Of a DNA stretch of 64,000 nucleotides, positions 1 to 10,313 are shown in pieces. The translations under genes and the position numbers were made by a program. The stretch comes from Salinimicrobium xinjiangense DSM 19287 (GTDB taxonomy: Bacteria; Bacteroidota; Bacteroidia; Flavobacteriales; Flavobacteriaceae). The notes beneath the pieces are model-generated. The model was given only the letters and a program-made list of their open reading frames with translations, was not told where the DNA came from and searched no databases. The stretch's first letter is position 1; every line of letters begins with the position of its first letter. Location: assembly GCF_000423585.1 (NCBI RefSeq), contig NZ_AUIG01000017.1:55648-119647 (forward strand). Reading direction: 5' to 3'.

Positions 1-76
1 TGCGGCTGTGAAGAAGAGGGTTGATACCCATAAGATGGCTGAGGCTAACAAAGCATTCTCTCACTTTAGATTCTAA
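1..76 (+). CDS. rpsG: 30S ribosomal protein S7, C-terminal fragment
   Basis: The window opens inside this gene. Reading from base 2 gives 24 codons ending ...NKAFSHFRF then TAA at 74-76, which matches the basic C-terminal tail of S7 (binds the 3' major domain of 16S rRNA, nucleates the small-subunit head). The following gene is fusA only 3 bases downstream, the classic str operon order rpsL-rpsG-fusA. The rest of the gene lies outside the window, so integrity cannot be judged. Confidence 0.85.
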   Translation, partial: AAVKKRVDTHKMAEANKAFSHFRF

Positions 77-79
77 AAA

Positions 80-2191
80 ATGGCACAAAGAGATTTAAAA
101 TTTACAAGAAATATAGGTATTGCTGCGCACATTGATGCGGGTAAAACTACAACTACAGAACGTATTCTTTTCTATACCGGTATTAGTCACAAGATCGGTG
201 AGGTGCATGATGGTGCAGCTACGATGGACTGGATGGAGCAGGAGCAGGAGCGAGGGATTACCATTACTTCAGCTGCTACACACTGTAAGTGGATGTACCG
301 CGACCAGGAATACACTGTAAATATTATTGACACTCCCGGGCACGTTGACTTTACCGTTGAGGTAGAGCGTTCATTACGTGTACTTGACGGGATGGTTGCT
401 CTTTTCAGTGCGGTTGATGGTGTTGAGCCTCAATCTGAAACTGTTTGGAGACAAGCCGATAAATATCGTGTACCGAGACTTGGATTCGTAAATAAGATGG
501 ACCGTCAGGGTGCAGACTTTTTTAATGTGATCAAGCAGGTAAGAGAAATGTTGGGTGGGAATCCTGTTCCGCTTCAAATTCCTATTGGGGATGAAATTGA
601 CTTCAAAGGTGTGGTTGATCTTATTTCCAAAAAGGCTGTTGTGTGGAATGAGGAAGATTTCGGAATGACCTACGAAACTATTGATATTCCTGCTGAGCTT
701 GAAGAAGATGTAAATAAATACAGAGCTGAACTTGTAGAAGCGGTTGCTGAATACGACGAAGCTTTAATGGAGAAGTTCTTTGAGGATGAAAACTCTATTA
801 CTGAAGACGAGATTATTGCTGCTTTAAGAGCTGCAACAATTGATATGTCTATCATCCCAATGATGTGTGGATCTGCCTTTAAGAATAAAGGAGTTCAGGC
901 TATGCTTGATGCGGTAATGCGTTACCTTCCTTCTCCTGTAGATGTTGAAGCCATTGTTGGTGTTAACCCTGATACAGAAAAAGAAGAAAGTCGTAAGCCG
1001 CATGTTGATTCTCCTTTTTCAGCTTTAGCTTTTAAAATTGCTACCGATCCTTTCGTTGGACGTTTAGCTTTCTTTAGAGTTTATTCCGGAGCTCTTGATG
1101 CAGGTTCTTATGTTCAGAACAATCGTTCCGGAAAGAAAGAACGTATTTCACGTATCTATCAGATGCATGCGAACAAACAACAGCCAATCGACAGAATTGA
1201 AGCTGGAGATATTGGTGCGGCTGTTGGATTTAAAGATATTAAAACAGGAGATACCTTAACAGACGAGAAACACCCTATCGTACTTGAATCGATGTCTTTC
1301 CCTGATCCGGTAATTGGTATTTCTGTTGAGCCTAAAACTAAGGCAGATGTTGATAAGATGGGTATGGCTTTGGCTAAATTAGCTGAAGAGGATCCAACTT
1401 TCCAGGTAAAGACTGATGAAGTTTCCGGCCAAACTATTATTTCAGGAATGGGTGAACTTCACCTTGAGATCCTTGTTGATCGTTTGAAAAGAGAATTTAA
1501 GGTTGAAGTAAATGAAGGTCAACCTCGTGTTGAGTACAAGGAAACTGTTACTAAAGCTGCAGATCACAGAGAGGTTTATAAGAAGCAGTCTGGTGGTCGT
1601 GGTAAATTTGGTGATATTGTATTTACATTAGGACCCGTAGATGAAGACTTTAAAGGGCCAGGACTACAATTCGTTGATGAGATAAAAGGTGGTCGTATTC
1701 CTAAAGAATTTATTCCTTCAGTGGAAAAAGGATTTAGAGAGGCAATGAAAACCGGACCTCTTGCAGGATTCACTATGGATACTTTAAAAGTAGTTCTTAA
1801 GGATGGATCTTTCCACCCTGTGGATTCCGATCAGCTTTCGTTTGAATTGGCTGCAAAAATGGGATATAAGGTTGCTGCTAAGAAAGCAGGTGCTGTGATC
1901 CTTGAGCCAATCATGAAAGTTGAAGTGGTTACCCCAGAAGAGAACATGGGTGATATAGTAGGAGATTTGAACAGACGTCGTGGACAGGTGAATAACATGT
2001 CTGACAGATCTGGTGCGAAAGTAATTAAAGCTGAAGTGCCATTATCTGAGATGTTTGGATATGTTACTACATTGCGTACCCTATCTTCGGGACGTGCAAC
2101 CTCTACTATGGAATTCTCTCACTATGCTGAAACTCCTTCTAATATTTCAGAAGCAATTATGAAGGCAGAAAAGGGAACCGCTAACGAATAA
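80..2191 (+). CDS. fusA: translation elongation factor G
   Basis: 703-residue GTPase that drives ribosome translocation in the cytoplasm and, with RRF, splits post-termination ribosomes. The G-domain signatures are all present: P-loop AHIDAGKT at residues 16-23, RGITI near 58-62, DTPGH at 84-88 and NKMD at 138-141. Length is normal for canonical bacterial EF-G (about 690-705), with domains II-V following. It sits 3 bases after rpsG and 11 bases before rpsJ, so it belongs to the str operon and is probably co-transcribed with both. Nothing unusual is seen in the reading frame. A second, divergent EF-G exists in many Bacteroidota, but the str-operon context supports this copy as the main one. 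Confidence 0.97.
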   Translation: MAQRDLKFTRNIGIAAHIDAGKTTTTERILFYTGISHKIGEVHDGAATMDWMEQEQERGITITSAATHCKWMYRDQEYTVNIIDTPGHVDFTVEVERSLRVLDGMVALFSAVDGVEPQSETVWRQADKYRVPRLGFVNKMDRQGADFFNVIKQVREMLGGNPVPLQIPIGDEIDFKGVVDLISKKAVVWNEEDFGMTYETIDIPAELEEDVNKYRAELVEAVAEYDEALMEKFFEDENSITEDEIIAALRAATIDMSIIPMMCGSAFKNKGVQAMLDAVMRYLPSPVDVEAIVGVNPDTEKEESRKPHVDSPFSALAFKIATDPFVGRLAFFRVYSGALDAGSYVQNNRSGKKERISRIYQMHANKQQPIDRIEAGDIGAAVGFKDIKTGDTLTDEKHPIVLESMSFPDPVIGISVEPKTKADVDKMGMALAKLAEEDPTFQVKTDEVSGQTIISGMGELHLEILVDRLKREFKVEVNEGQPRVEYKETVTKAADHREVYKKQSGGRGKFGDIVFTLGPVDEDFKGPGLQFVDEIKGGRIPKEFIPSVEKGFREAMKTGPLAGFTMDTLKVVLKDGSFHPVDSDQLSFELAAKMGYKVAAKKAGAVILEPIMKVEVVTPEENMGDIVGDLNRRRGQVNNMSDRSGAKVIKAEVPLSEMFGYVTTLRTLSSGRATSTMEFSHYAETPSNISEAIMKAEKGTANE

Positions 2192-2202
2192 TTATCAGGA
2201 AA

Positions 2203-2508
2203 ATGAGTCAGAAAATCAGAATAAAACTAAAATCTTACGATCACAACCTGGTAGACAAATCTGCCGAGAAGATTGTAAAAACCGTAAAAAGTACGGGAGC
2301 TGTGGTAACGGGTCCAATTCCATTACCTACTCATAAAAAGATCTTTACAGTGCTTCGGTCTCCGCACGTAAACAAGAAGTCAAGAGAGCAGTTTCAATTA
2401 AGTTCTTATAAGAGATTACTGGATATTTACAGTTCTTCTTCCAAGACCATTGATGCTCTTATGAAACTTGAATTGCCAAGTGGAGTAGAGGTCGAGATAA
2501 AAGTTTGA
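2203..2508 (+). CDS. rpsJ: 30S ribosomal protein S10
   Basis: 101-residue S10, part of the small-subunit head. In many bacteria it pairs with NusB in antitermination. The sequence starts [20 protein letters not shown] and carries the conserved loop [20 protein letters not shown]. It lies 11 bases after fusA, so here rpsJ reads as the last gene of the str operon. It is separated from rplC by 156 bases that contain a palindrome and a terminator-like hairpin (see those entries), whereas in enteric bacteria rpsJ heads the S10 operon directly. Confidence 0.97.
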   Translation: MSQKIRIKLKSYDHNLVDKSAEKIVKTVKSTGAVVTGPIPLPTHKKIFTVLRSPHVNKKSREQFQLSSYKRLLDIYSSSSKTIDALMKLELPSGVEVEIKV

Positions 2509-2514
2509 TTGTAG

Positions 2515-2536
2515 GAGACAAAGCATGCTTTGTCTC
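2515..2536. repeat. 22-bp perfect palindrome in the rpsJ-rplC gap
   Basis: GAGACAAAGCA is followed directly by its exact reverse complement TGCTTTGTCTC, starting 7 bases after the rpsJ stop codon. There is no T-run after it, so it is not a typical intrinsic terminator. Short palindromes of this style occur between genes in many Bacteroidota genomes. No second copy was found by eye in this window. Confidence 0.7.
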
Positions 2537-2593
2537 AACAATTTTACGCAACATGTCCCGAGCTTTAGGTGAGGGAAAAACGGTGAAAAATAC

Positions 2594-2632
2594 ATTCAGG
2601 ATTGGAAGTGTTTTTCAATCCTGAATATTTTT
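2594..2632 (+). terminator. terminator or attenuator hairpin before rplC
   Basis: ATTCAGGATTG (2594-2604) pairs perfectly with CAATCCTGAAT (2616-2626). Pairing can continue inward (one G-U and two A-U pairs) to a 14-bp stem with the 5-nt loop GTGTT. The stem is followed by A and then five Ts. It ends 32 bases before the rplC start. It could end the str transcript or act as an attenuator for the S10 operon; the sequence does not decide between these. Confidence 0.6.
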
Positions 2633-2664
2633 AAATAAGTATAAATAATAACTAATAATTAATT

Positions 2665-3276
2665 ATGTCTGGGTTAATAGGAAAAAAGATTGGCATGACC
2701 AGCATTTTTGACGAGAACGGGAAGAACATTCCTTGTACCGTTATTCAGGCCGGGCCATGCGTAATTACCCAAGTCAGAACCAAAGAGGTTGACGGGTACG
2801 AAGCTCTTCAGCTTGGTTTCGATGACAAAAAGACTGCTAATAAGGCTGCCGAAGGGCACGCTAAAAAAGCCGGAGCTGCAGCAATGCGCAAAGTCGTTGA
2901 ATTCAAGGGATTTGAAGGAGAGCACAAATTAGGTGATACGATCACCGTAGAGCATTTTGTTGAAGGTGAATTTATTGACGTTTCCGGTATTTCTAAAGGA
3001 AAAGGTTTTCAAGGAGTTGTTAAACGCCATGGTTTTGGTGGGGTTGGACAAGCTACTCACGGTCAGCATAACAGATTAAGAGCTCCTGGTTCTATTGGTG
3101 CTGCATCTTATCCTGCGAGAGTTTTCAAAGGAATGAGAATGGCCGGAAGAATGGGTGGCGAAAAAGTAAAAGTAGAAAACCTGAGAGTTTTAAAAGTGAT
3201 AGCCGATAAGAATTTACTTGTAGTGAGTGGAGCTGTACCGGGACACAAGAACTCTTACGTAATCATTCAGAAGTAA
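2665..3276 (+). CDS. rplC: 50S ribosomal protein L3
   Basis: 203-residue L3, an early assembly protein near the peptidyl-transferase centre. It begins [20 protein letters not shown], as in the family, and contains the long extension with [15 protein letters not shown] and the loop [19 protein letters not shown]. It is the first gene after the hairpin-containing gap and effectively heads the S10 operon here. Its TAA stop overlaps the rplD ATG by one base (TAATG), so L3 and L4 translation are probably coupled. Confidence 0.97.
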   Translation: MSGLIGKKIGMTSIFDENGKNIPCTVIQAGPCVITQVRTKEVDGYEALQLGFDDKKTANKAAEGHAKKAGAAAMRKVVEFKGFEGEHKLGDTITVEHFVEGEFIDVSGISKGKGFQGVVKRHGFGGVGQATHGQHNRLRAPGSIGAASYPARVFKGMRMAGRMGGEKVKVENLRVLKVIADKNLLVVSGAVPGHKNSYVIIQK

Positions 3277-3905
3277 TGGAAGTAGCAGTTTTAGATATAA
3301 AAGGAAAAGAAACAGGGAGAAAGGCAAACCTTTCTGATGCTGTTTTTGCAGTGGAGCCAAACAACCATGCTGTTTATCTTGATGTGAAACAATACCTGGC
3401 TAATCAGCGTCAGGGAACTCACAAAGCGAAAGAGCGTGCAGAGATTGCAGGTTCTACCCGAAAGATCAAGAAACAAAAAGGAACTGGTACTGCCCGTGCG
3501 GGAAGTATTAAGTCTCCTATTTTTAAAGGTGGAGGAAGAGTATTTGGTCCAAGACCAAGAAACTACTCTTTCAAGTTGAATAAGGGTTTGAAGAGACTGG
3601 CAAGAAAATCTGCCTTGTCTATGAAAGCAAATGACAACTCCATAATAGTAGTGGAAGATTTTTCATTTGATACTCCAAAGACTAAAAATTTCATTGAAGT
3701 TTTGCAGGCTTTAGGACTGGAAGGTAAAAAATCTTTGATAGTGTTGGGTGACTCGAATAAAAATGTATATTTGTCGTCACGCAATTTGAAGGCCTCCGAG
3801 GTTGTAAGTGCTTCAGAACTAAGTACTTACAAAATTTTAAACGCTAATAATTTAGTGTTTTTAGAGGGGTCTCTGGAAGGAATTGAGTCGAATTTAAGTA
3901 AATAA
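3276..3905 (+). CDS. rplD: 50S ribosomal protein L4
   Basis: 209-residue L4, whose extended loop lines the nascent-peptide exit tunnel. The loop signature is visible: [20 protein letters not shown] and [15 protein letters not shown]. In E. coli L4 also represses its own S10 operon; whether this happens in Bacteroidota is not established, but the hairpin upstream of rplC would be the place to look. The start codon overlaps the rplC stop by one base, and rplW follows after 5 bases. Confidence 0.96.
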   Translation: MEVAVLDIKGKETGRKANLSDAVFAVEPNNHAVYLDVKQYLANQRQGTHKAKERAEIAGSTRKIKKQKGTGTARAGSIKSPIFKGGGRVFGPRPRNYSFKLNKGLKRLARKSALSMKANDNSIIVVEDFSFDTPKTKNFIEVLQALGLEGKKSLIVLGDSNKNVYLSSRNLKASEVVSASELSTYKILNANNLVFLEGSLEGIESNLSK

Positions 3906-3910
3906 ACATT

Positions 3911-4201
3911 ATGAGTATCTTAATAAAACCTATTATTACAGAGAAAGCTACAGCAGATAGCGAACTTAACAATAAGTACGCTTTTGTAGTTGATAATAAG
4001 GCGAATAAGATTGAAATTAAAGACGCAGTTGAGTCTGCTTATGGTGTTTCAGTTACTAAAGTTCGTACAATTAACGTTCGCCCGGACAGAAAAACCCGTT
4101 ATACAAAAACAGGAGTTGTCACTGGTAAAACCAGTGCTTATAAAAAAGCACTAGTACAGGTGGCGGAAGGTGAAACTATTGATTTATATAGTAATCTCTA
4201 A
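3911..4201 (+). CDS. rplW: 50S ribosomal protein L23
   Basis: 96-residue L23, located at the tunnel exit where it docks trigger factor and SRP. The start MSILIKPIITEKATADSE and the strand KVRTINVRPDRKTRYTKTG are typical of the family. Five bases separate it from rplD and nine from rplB, within the S10 operon. The length is normal and no oddities are seen. The chromosome also encodes the SRP protein Ffh in this window (25406-26734), a functional partner at this site. Confidence 0.96.
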   Translation: MSILIKPIITEKATADSELNNKYAFVVDNKANKIEIKDAVESAYGVSVTKVRTINVRPDRKTRYTKTGVVTGKTSAYKKALVQVAEGETIDLYSNL

Positions 4202-4210
4202 GATTAAAAA

Positions 4211-5038
4211 ATGTCAGTTAGAAAATTAAAACCAATTACCCCTGGTCAGCGATTTAGAGTAGTGAACGGATTTGACGCGATCACTACTGATAAGCCGGAG
4301 AAAAGTTTATTAGCTCCGAATAAAAGATCTGGTGGTAGAAACAGTCAAGGAAAAATGACCATGCGCTACGTAGGTGGTGGTCATAAAAAGCGTTACAGGA
4401 TCGTTGATTTTAAAAGAGACAAGCAGGGTATTCCTGCAACAGTCGCTTCTATAGAATACGATCCAAACAGAACAGCTTTTATCGCCCTATTGAATTATCA
4501 GGATGGTGAAAAACGATATATTATTGCTCAAAATGGACTTCAGGTTGGGCAGAATATAGTATCTGGAATGGAAGATGTAGCTCCAAATATTGGAAATGCT
4601 ATGCCTTTATCAAACATTCCATTGGGTACTATTATCTCTTGTATTGAGCTTAGACCGGGACAAGGGGCTGTAATGGCTCGTAGTGCAGGTGCTTTCGCTC
4701 AGTTAATGGCAAGAGAGGGAAAATACGCAACCATTAAATTGCCTTCAGGAGAGATCCGAAGAATATTGGCTAGCTGTGTTGCAACTATTGGAGCTGTTTC
4801 AAACAGTGATCACCAGTTGCTTGTATCAGGTAAAGCGGGTAGAAGCAGATGGTTGGGTAGAAGACCAAGAACAAGACCGGTTGTTATGAACCCTGTTGAT
4901 CACCCAATGGGTGGTGGGGAAGGCCGTGCTTCGGGAGGTCACCCACGTTCTAGAAAGGGTATCCCTGCAAAAGGATTCAGAACCCGTTCTAAGACCAAAT
5001 CGAGTAATAAATATATTGTAGAACGTAGAAAGAAATAA
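4211..5038 (+). CDS. rplB: 50S ribosomal protein L2
   Basis: 275-residue L2, needed for subunit association and peptidyl-transferase activity. The C-terminal signature [19 protein letters not shown], with the conserved histidine in the MNPVDHP segment, is intact, followed by a basic tail [20 protein letters not shown]. It sits between rplW and rpsS with gaps of 9 and 6 bases. Length matches the family (272-276). Confidence 0.97.
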   Translation: MSVRKLKPITPGQRFRVVNGFDAITTDKPEKSLLAPNKRSGGRNSQGKMTMRYVGGGHKKRYRIVDFKRDKQGIPATVASIEYDPNRTAFIALLNYQDGEKRYIIAQNGLQVGQNIVSGMEDVAPNIGNAMPLSNIPLGTIISCIELRPGQGAVMARSAGAFAQLMAREGKYATIKLPSGEIRRILASCVATIGAVSNSDHQLLVSGKAGRSRWLGRRPRTRPVVMNPVDHPMGGGEGRASGGHPRSRKGIPAKGFRTRSKTKSSNKYIVERRKK

Positions 5039-5044
5039 TAAGAT

Positions 5045-5323
5045 ATGGCACGTTCATTAAAAAAAGGACCTTACGTTCACTATAAACTGGAGCAGAAAGT
5101 TGCTCAAAATACGGAATCTGGAAAAAAAGCGGTTATAAAGACCTGGTCAAGGGCTTCTATGATCACTCCTGATTTCGTTGGGCAAACAATTGCTGTTCAT
5201 AATGGACGCCAGTTTGTACCGGTTTATATTACCGAGAACATGGTAGGTCACAAATTAGGTGAATTTTCACCAACAAGATCTTTTAGAGGTCATGCTGGTG
5301 CTAAAAATAAAGGTAAAAAATAA
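5045..5323 (+). CDS. rpsS: 30S ribosomal protein S19
   Basis: 92-residue S19 of the small-subunit head, which contacts the A-site finger and S13. The start [19 protein letters not shown] and the segment [20 protein letters not shown] match the family. It lies in the S10 operon, 6 bases after rplB and 8 before rplV. The length is typical (about 90-93) and the frame is clean. Confidence 0.97.
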   Translation: MARSLKKGPYVHYKLEQKVAQNTESGKKAVIKTWSRASMITPDFVGQTIAVHNGRQFVPVYITENMVGHKLGEFSPTRSFRGHAGAKNKGKK

Positions 5324-5331
5324 TTGAAGCT

Positions 5332-5739
5332 ATGGGAGTTCGTAAAAGAGAAAGAGCAGAGCAAACGAAAGAAGCTAAGAAGCAGATAGCTTTTGCTAAA
5401 CTAAATAACTGCCCTACTTCGCCAAGAAAAATGCGTCTGGTAGCAGATCTTGTTCGTGGTGAAAAAGTAGAAAGAGCGCTTCATATATTGAAATTCAATT
5501 CTAAGGATGCATCCAAGAGTATTGAGAAGCTGTTATTGTCGGCAATTGCTAACTGGCAGTCTAAGAATGAAGATGCAAGCATAGAAGATGCAGAGTTGTT
5601 TGTAAAAGAGATTCGTGTAGATGGTGGAAGTATGTTGAAGAGACTACGTCCTGCACCACAGGGTCGCGCACATAGAATTAGAAAACGTTCCAATCACGTA
5701 ACCTTGGTGCTTGGAGCAAACAATAATACACAAAGCTAG
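5332..5739 (+). CDS. rplV: 50S ribosomal protein L22
   Basis: 135-residue L22, whose beta-hairpin reaches into the exit tunnel. It carries [20 protein letters not shown] near the N-terminus and [19 protein letters not shown] in the hairpin region. The protein is longer than E. coli L22 (110) because of an N-terminal Lys/Glu-rich extension of about 20 residues, common in Bacteroidota. The start at 5332 follows rpsS by 8 bases and fits the operon spacing. Confidence 0.95.
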   Translation: MGVRKRERAEQTKEAKKQIAFAKLNNCPTSPRKMRLVADLVRGEKVERALHILKFNSKDASKSIEKLLLSAIANWQSKNEDASIEDAELFVKEIRVDGGSMLKRLRPAPQGRAHRIRKRSNHVTLVLGANNNTQS

Positions 5740-5747
5740 TTAAGAGT

Positions 5748-6470
5748 ATGGGACAGAAAACAAATCCAATCGGGAATCGTCTTGGTATCATTAGAGGATG
5801 GGAATCCAACTGGTACGGAGGAAATGACTACGGCGATAAATTAGCCGAAGACGACAAGATTAGAAAATACATCCATGCTCGTCTTTCTAAAGCGAGTGTA
5901 TCCAGAGTAATTATTGAGCGTACGCTTAAACTTGTAACCGTTACTATCACCACAGCCCGTCCTGGTATCATTATTGGTAAAGGCGGACAGGAGGTAGACA
6001 AGTTGAAAGAAGAGCTTAAGAAAATTACCGACAAGGAAGTTCAAATTAACATCTTTGAAATTAAAAGGCCAGAACTTGACGCGCATTTAGTTGCTTCAAG
6101 TGTTGCAAGGCAAATCGAGAATCGTATCTCTTACCGTCGTGCAATTAAAATGGCTATTGCGGCTGCAATGAGAATGAACGCTGAAGGAATTAAAATCCAG
6201 ATTTCAGGTCGTTTAAACGGCGCTGAGATGGCACGTTCTGAAGGTTATAAAGATGGACGAATTCCTTTGTCAACATTTAGAGCCGATATTGACTATGCTT
6301 TAGTAGAAGCTCATACTACCTATGGTAGACTGGGTATTAAAGTGTGGATCATGAAAGGTGAGGTATACGGTAAAAGAGAACTTTCTCCACTTGTTGGCAT
6401 GGCCAAAAAACAAGGAGGAAAAACCGGAACCGGACGAAGTGGTGCACCAAAACCACGTCGTAGAAAGTAA
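5748..6470 (+). CDS. rpsC: 30S ribosomal protein S3
   Basis: 240-residue S3 at the mRNA entry channel. The KH-domain GXXG loop is present ([16 protein letters not shown]), followed by the C-terminal domain with [20 protein letters not shown] and [17 protein letters not shown]. The tail ends in a basic stretch [11 protein letters not shown]. It begins [20 protein letters not shown], the usual start for the family, 8 bases after rplV and 19 before rplP. Confidence 0.97.
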   Translation: MGQKTNPIGNRLGIIRGWESNWYGGNDYGDKLAEDDKIRKYIHARLSKASVSRVIIERTLKLVTVTITTARPGIIIGKGGQEVDKLKEELKKITDKEVQINIFEIKRPELDAHLVASSVARQIENRISYRRAIKMAIAAAMRMNAEGIKIQISGRLNGAEMARSEGYKDGRIPLSTFRADIDYALVEAHTTYGRLGIKVWIMKGEVYGKRELSPLVGMAKKQGGKTGTGRSGAPKPRRRK

Positions 6471-6489
6471 TTTTTTAAAGTAAAGAAAA

Positions 6490-6909
6490 ATGTTACAGCC
6501 TAAAAGAACAAAATATCGCAAAATGCAAAAGGGCCGTATGAAAGGTGTTTCTCAAAGAGGACACAGGCTTTCAAACGGGACTTTTGGGATCAAGTCTTTA
6601 GACTCAAATTTTGTGACTGCAAGACAGATTGAAGCCGCACGTATTGCTGCAACTCGTTATATGAAGAGAGAAGGTTCTCTTTGGATTAAAATATTTCCAG
6701 ATAAGCCTATCACCAAAAAACCTCTTGAAGTACGTATGGGTAAAGGTAAAGGTGCCGTGGAATATTGGGCAGCAGTTGTAAAGCCGGGAAGAATACTTTT
6801 TGAAATAGGAGGTGTGCCTTTTGATGTTGCAAAAGAGGCTTTACGCCTGGCAGCTCAAAAACTTCCTGTTAAAACTAAGTTCATTGTAGCTAGAGATTAT
6901 CAAGCTTAA
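6490..6909 (+). CDS. rplP: 50S ribosomal protein L16
   Basis: 139-residue L16, which positions tRNAs in the A and P sites of the large subunit. The N-terminus [19 protein letters not shown] and the motif [19 protein letters not shown] are diagnostic. Spacing to rpsC (19 bases) and rpmC (11 bases) fits one transcript. The length is typical (136-141). Confidence 0.97.
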   Translation: MLQPKRTKYRKMQKGRMKGVSQRGHRLSNGTFGIKSLDSNFVTARQIEAARIAATRYMKREGSLWIKIFPDKPITKKPLEVRMGKGKGAVEYWAAVVKPGRILFEIGGVPFDVAKEALRLAAQKLPVKTKFIVARDYQA

Positions 6910-6920
6910 TAAGACACGTT

Positions 6921-7112
6921 ATGAAACAATCAGAAGTTAGAGAATTCTCCGTAGCAGAATTACAGGAAGAACTTGGTAAGTCAAGAAAAGCATATTCCGA
7001 TCTAAAAATGGCTCACGCAGTATCGCCATTAGAGAACCCAATACAGTTAAGAACTGTAAGAAGATCTATAGCGCGTATTGCTACAGAGTTAACTAAAAGA
7101 GAACAACAATAA
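6921..7112 (+). CDS. rpmC: 50S ribosomal protein L29
   Basis: 63-residue L29, a small two-helix protein near the tunnel exit next to L23. It starts [19 protein letters not shown] and has the conserved second helix with [19 protein letters not shown]. It is short but of normal family length and sits in the invariant order rplP-rpmC-rpsQ, 17 bases before rpsQ. Confidence 0.95.
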   Translation: MKQSEVREFSVAELQEELGKSRKAYSDLKMAHAVSPLENPIQLRTVRRSIARIATELTKREQQ

Positions 7113-7129
7113 GTGTTATTCTGCTGAAA

Positions 7130-7387
7130 ATGGAAAAAAGAAACTTAAGAAAAGAACGTATAGGTGTTGTTACCAGTAATAAAATGGTCAAATCCATTGT
7201 GGTTTCAGAAACTAAGAAGGTAAAGCACCCCATGTATGGAAAGTTCGTTTTGAAAACGAAGAAATATGTGGCACACGACGAAACAAACGACTGCAACATT
7301 GGAGATACTGTAAGGATCATGGAAACACGTCCTATGAGTAAATCTAAGTGCTGGAGATTAGTAGAAATAATTGAAAGAGCGAAGTAA
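7130..7387 (+). CDS. rpsQ: 30S ribosomal protein S17
   Basis: 85-residue S17, an OB-fold primary 16S-binding protein. It shows [19 protein letters not shown] at the N-terminus and the family motif [19 protein letters not shown]. It follows rpmC by 17 bases and precedes rplN by 2 bases, at the boundary between the S10 and spc gene groups. These are continuous here, with no visible promoter or terminator between them. Confidence 0.97.
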   Translation: MEKRNLRKERIGVVTSNKMVKSIVVSETKKVKHPMYGKFVLKTKKYVAHDETNDCNIGDTVRIMETRPMSKSKCWRLVEIIERAK

Positions 7388-7389
7388 TT

Positions 7390-7758
7390 ATGGTACAACA
7401 AGAGTCTAGATTAAGAGTTGCAGACAATACCGGAGCTAAAGAAGTTTTAGTAATTCGTGTATTGGGCGGTACAAATAGAAGATACGCTTCTGTTGGAGAC
7501 AAGATAGTTGTCAGCGTAAAAGAAGCTACACCTAACGGAAACGTGAAAAAAGGTGCAGTTTCAACAGCAGTTGTTGTTCGTACCAAAAAAGAAGTGCGTA
7601 GGCCAGATGGATCTTACATAAGATTTGATGACAATGCATGTGTTCTTCTAAACCCTGCAGGGGAAATGAGAGGAACCCGTGTTTTTGGTCCTGTAGCACG
7701 TGAACTTCGTGATAAGCAATTCATGAAGATTGTATCATTAGCGCCAGAAGTGCTTTAA
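7390..7758 (+). CDS. rplN: 50S ribosomal protein L14
   Basis: 122-residue L14, which forms intersubunit bridges and binds the silencing factor RsfS. The start [20 protein letters not shown] and the signature region with [18 protein letters not shown] and [14 protein letters not shown] are exact family features. Two bases separate it from rpsQ, so translation is probably coupled. The length is identical to the E. coli class (122-123). Confidence 0.97.
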   Translation: MVQQESRLRVADNTGAKEVLVIRVLGGTNRRYASVGDKIVVSVKEATPNGNVKKGAVSTAVVVRTKKEVRRPDGSYIRFDDNACVLLNPAGEMRGTRVFGPVARELRDKQFMKIVSLAPEVL

Positions 7759-7770
7759 TACAGAAATAAG

Positions 7771-8082
7771 ATGAAAAAGCTTAAAATAAAAACCGGAGAT
7801 ACTGTTCGTGTTACTGCCGGAGACCATAAAGGTCAGGAAGGTAAAGTACAACAGGTATTTTTGGACAAGAATAAAGCCATCGTCGAAGGTGTGAACATGG
7901 TCTCAAAACATGAGAAACCAAGTGCATCAAATCCCCAGGGTGGAATTAAGAAGAAGGAAGCACCTATTCATATTTCCAATCTTTCTTTGATCGACAAAAA
8001 TGGTGATGCTACCAGGGTTGGTTACAGAACAGAGAATGATAAGAAAGTAAGGTTTTCCAAAAAATCCAATGAAGTTATATAG
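7771..8082 (+). CDS. rplX: 50S ribosomal protein L24
   Basis: 103-residue L24, an assembly initiator at the tunnel exit. The KOW motif is visible at residues 7-25 ([18 protein letters not shown]), followed by the strand with [20 protein letters not shown]. It lies 12 bases after rplN and 2 bases before rplE within the spc operon. Confidence 0.97.
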   Translation: MKKLKIKTGDTVRVTAGDHKGQEGKVQQVFLDKNKAIVEGVNMVSKHEKPSASNPQGGIKKKEAPIHISNLSLIDKNGDATRVGYRTENDKKVRFSKKSNEVI

Positions 8083-8084
8083 TT

Positions 8085-8636
8085 ATGGCGTACGTACCAA
8101 GACTTAAACAAGAGTATAAGGAGAGAGTGATCTCTGCTCTTACAGAAGAATTCAGCTACTCCAATGTAATGGAGGTTCCAAAACTACAGAAGATAGTTGT
8201 GAGCCGCGGAGTTGGAGCTGCTGTTGCAGATAAGAAACTTATTGACCATGCGGTAGATGAATTGACAGCTATCACAGGTCAAAAAGCCGTCGCGACCATT
8301 TCTAAAAAGGATGTTGCTTCTTTCAAACTGCGTAAAGGAATGCCGATTGGGGCAAAAGTTACCTTACGCGGAGAGAGAATGTACGAATTCCTTGATCGTT
8401 TGATCACATCGGCACTTCCACGTGTTCGTGATTTTAACGGAATTAACGCTACCGGTTTTGACGGAAGAGGAAACTATAACCTTGGGGTGACCGAGCAGAT
8501 TATTTTTCCTGAGATCGATATCGACAAGGTGAACAGGATCAATGGTATGGATATTACCTTTGTAACCAGCGCCGCTACAGATAAAGAAGCGAAATCATTG
8601 TTAAGCGAACTAGGATTACCTTTTAAAAAGAATTAA
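8085..8636 (+). CDS. rplE: 50S ribosomal protein L5
   Basis: 183-residue L5, the 5S rRNA-binding protein of the central protuberance. The motif [19 protein letters not shown] and the later [19 protein letters not shown] match the family. Two-base gaps on both sides (rplX, rpsN) suggest tight translational coupling. In E. coli the S8 repressor site lies at the start of rplE; I did not see an obvious copy of that helix here. Confidence 0.97.
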   Translation: MAYVPRLKQEYKERVISALTEEFSYSNVMEVPKLQKIVVSRGVGAAVADKKLIDHAVDELTAITGQKAVATISKKDVASFKLRKGMPIGAKVTLRGERMYEFLDRLITSALPRVRDFNGINATGFDGRGNYNLGVTEQIIFPEIDIDKVNRINGMDITFVTSAATDKEAKSLLSELGLPFKKN

Positions 8637-8638
8637 TT

Positions 8639-8908
8639 ATGGCTAAAGAATCAATGAAAGCCCGTGAGGTGAAGAGACAAAAAATGGTGGAGAAGTATGC
8701 AGAGAAGCGCAAGGCTCTAAAAGAAGCCGGTGACTACGACGCACTACAGAAATTGCCAAAAAATGCCTCTCCAGTTCGTTTGCACAATCGCTGTAAACTT
8801 ACCGGTAGACCAAGAGGGTATATGAGACAATTCGGAATTTCCCGTGTTACGTTCAGAGAAATGGCTAACAACGGTTTGATCCCGGGAGTTAGAAAGGCTA
8901 GTTGGTAG
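8639..8908 (+). CDS. rpsN: 30S ribosomal protein S14, zinc-free long form
   Basis: 89-residue S14 of the small-subunit head. The C-terminal signature [20 protein letters not shown] is present with only one cysteine, so the two CxxC pairs that hold zinc in the short form are missing. At 89 residues it belongs to the long, zinc-independent class. The gene starts 2 bases after rplE. A 67-base gap with no clear structure separates it from rpsH. Confidence 0.96.
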   Translation: MAKESMKAREVKRQKMVEKYAEKRKALKEAGDYDALQKLPKNASPVRLHNRCKLTGRPRGYMRQFGISRVTFREMANNGLIPGVRKASW

Positions 8909-8975
8909 AAATATAAATTGGATGAAGGTTCCCCGGCAGTTGTCTGGAGAAAACCACTTCCGCAAATTGAAATAG

Positions 8976-9374
8976 ATGAATACAGATCCTATTGCAGATT
9001 ATTTGACGAGAATTAGAAATGCTGTTGCTGCCAATCACAGAGTGGTTGAGATTCCGGCTTCTAATCTTAAAAAGGAAATGACCAAGATCCTTTTTGATCA
9101 GGGTTATATCCTTAGTTACAAATTTGATGATTCTACCGCTCAGGGGAGCATCAAAATTGCACTAAAATATGATAAGGTAACCAAAGAGCCGGTTATCAAA
9201 AAAATTCAGCGCATAAGTAAACCCGGTTTACGTAAATATGCCGGTGCCAATGAACTTCCTCGTATCCTTAACGGCCTTGGAATTGCTATTGTTTCTACTT
9301 CTCATGGTGTAATGACCGGAAAGCAGGCGCAACAGGAAAAAGTTGGTGGTGAGGTATTGTGCTACGTTTACTAA
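8976..9374 (+). CDS. rpsH: 30S ribosomal protein S8
   Basis: 132-residue S8, a primary binder of the 16S central domain and, in E. coli, the spc-operon repressor. It begins MNTDPIADYLTRIRNAVAAN and ends with the family hallmark GIAIVSTSHGVMTGKQA. It follows a 67-base untranslated gap after rpsN, the largest in this stretch of the spc group, and precedes rplF by 19 bases. Length is normal. Confidence 0.97.
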   Translation: MNTDPIADYLTRIRNAVAANHRVVEIPASNLKKEMTKILFDQGYILSYKFDDSTAQGSIKIALKYDKVTKEPVIKKIQRISKPGLRKYAGANELPRILNGLGIAIVSTSHGVMTGKQAQQEKVGGEVLCYVY

Positions 9375-9393
9375 TATTTAAAGACGAAAAGAA

Positions 9394-9936
9394 ATGTCAA
9401 GAATAGGTAAAAGTCCAATCACAATTCCACAAGGTGTTACAGTAGACATTAAAGACGGAGTTGTTACGGCAAAAGGAAAATTAGGTGAGCTTACTCAGGA
9501 ATATTCTGATATCGATATTAAGATCGAAGACGGAGTAATTACTTTGGAGCGTCCTTCAGATAAGAAAGAACATAAAGCTAAACACGGTCTTTATCGTGCT
9601 TTGATCAGTAACATGATCGAAGGTGTGTCTAATGGATTTACACATGAGCTTGAATTGGTAGGTGTGGGATACAGAGCAACAAACCAGGGACAAAAATTGG
9701 ATCTGGCTGTTGGGTACTCTCATAACATTGTCTTAGATTTGGCCCCCGAAGTTAAGGTGGAAACAATTTCAGACAAAGGTAAGAACCCTATAGTGAAATT
9801 GACCTCACATGACAAGCAACTGGTAGGGCAGGTAGCTGCAAAGATTCGTTCTTTCCGTGCGCCAGAACCTTATAAAGGTAAAGGTATTAAGTTCAAAGGA
9901 GAGCAATTAAGAAGAAAAGCAGGTAAATCAGCTTAA
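9394..9936 (+). CDS. rplF: 50S ribosomal protein L6
   Basis: 180-residue L6, a two-domain protein near the sarcin-ricin loop. It starts [20 protein letters not shown], and the second domain has the C-terminal signature [20 protein letters not shown]. The central [21 protein letters not shown] segment is also typical. The gap to rpsH is 19 bases and to rplR 11 bases. Confidence 0.97.
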   Translation: MSRIGKSPITIPQGVTVDIKDGVVTAKGKLGELTQEYSDIDIKIEDGVITLERPSDKKEHKAKHGLYRALISNMIEGVSNGFTHELELVGVGYRATNQGQKLDLAVGYSHNIVLDLAPEVKVETISDKGKNPIVKLTSHDKQLVGQVAAKIRSFRAPEPYKGKGIKFKGEQLRRKAGKSA

Positions 9937-9947
9937 TAAGTAAGATT

Positions 9948-10307
9948 ATGGCAGTGTCAAAACAAGATAGAAGAACAAAGATCAAGAAAAGGATCAGAAG
10001 AGATATTAGCGGTACACAAGGCCGTCCAAGACTTTCAGTTTTTAGAAGTAACAAAGAGATCTATGCTCAAATTGTTAATGATGTAGACGGAAAGACTTTG
10101 GTATCCGCTTCTTCCAGAGATAAAGAAGTTGCATCTGCGACTGTGGAAAATAAAGTAGAGCAGGCAGCCTTAGTTGGAAAAGCTATTGCTGAAAGAGCTT
10201 TAAAAGCCGGGATAGAAACCATTTCCTTTGACAGAGGAGGTTACCTGTACCACGGAAGAGTTAAATCATTAGCAGAAGGTGCTCGCGAGGGAGGACTAAA
10301 ATTCTAA
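9948..10307 (+). CDS. rplR: 50S ribosomal protein L18
   Basis: 119-residue L18, which binds 5S rRNA together with L5. The basic N-terminus ([15 protein letters not shown]) and the conserved [20 protein letters not shown] and [20 protein letters not shown] identify it. It lies in the usual order rplF-rplR-rpsE, 11 bases after rplF and 6 before rpsE. Confidence 0.97.
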   Translation: MAVSKQDRRTKIKKRIRRDISGTQGRPRLSVFRSNKEIYAQIVNDVDGKTLVSASSRDKEVASATVENKVEQAALVGKAIAERALKAGIETISFDRGGYLYHGRVKSLAEGAREGGLKF

Positions 10308-10313
10308 AAAGAT

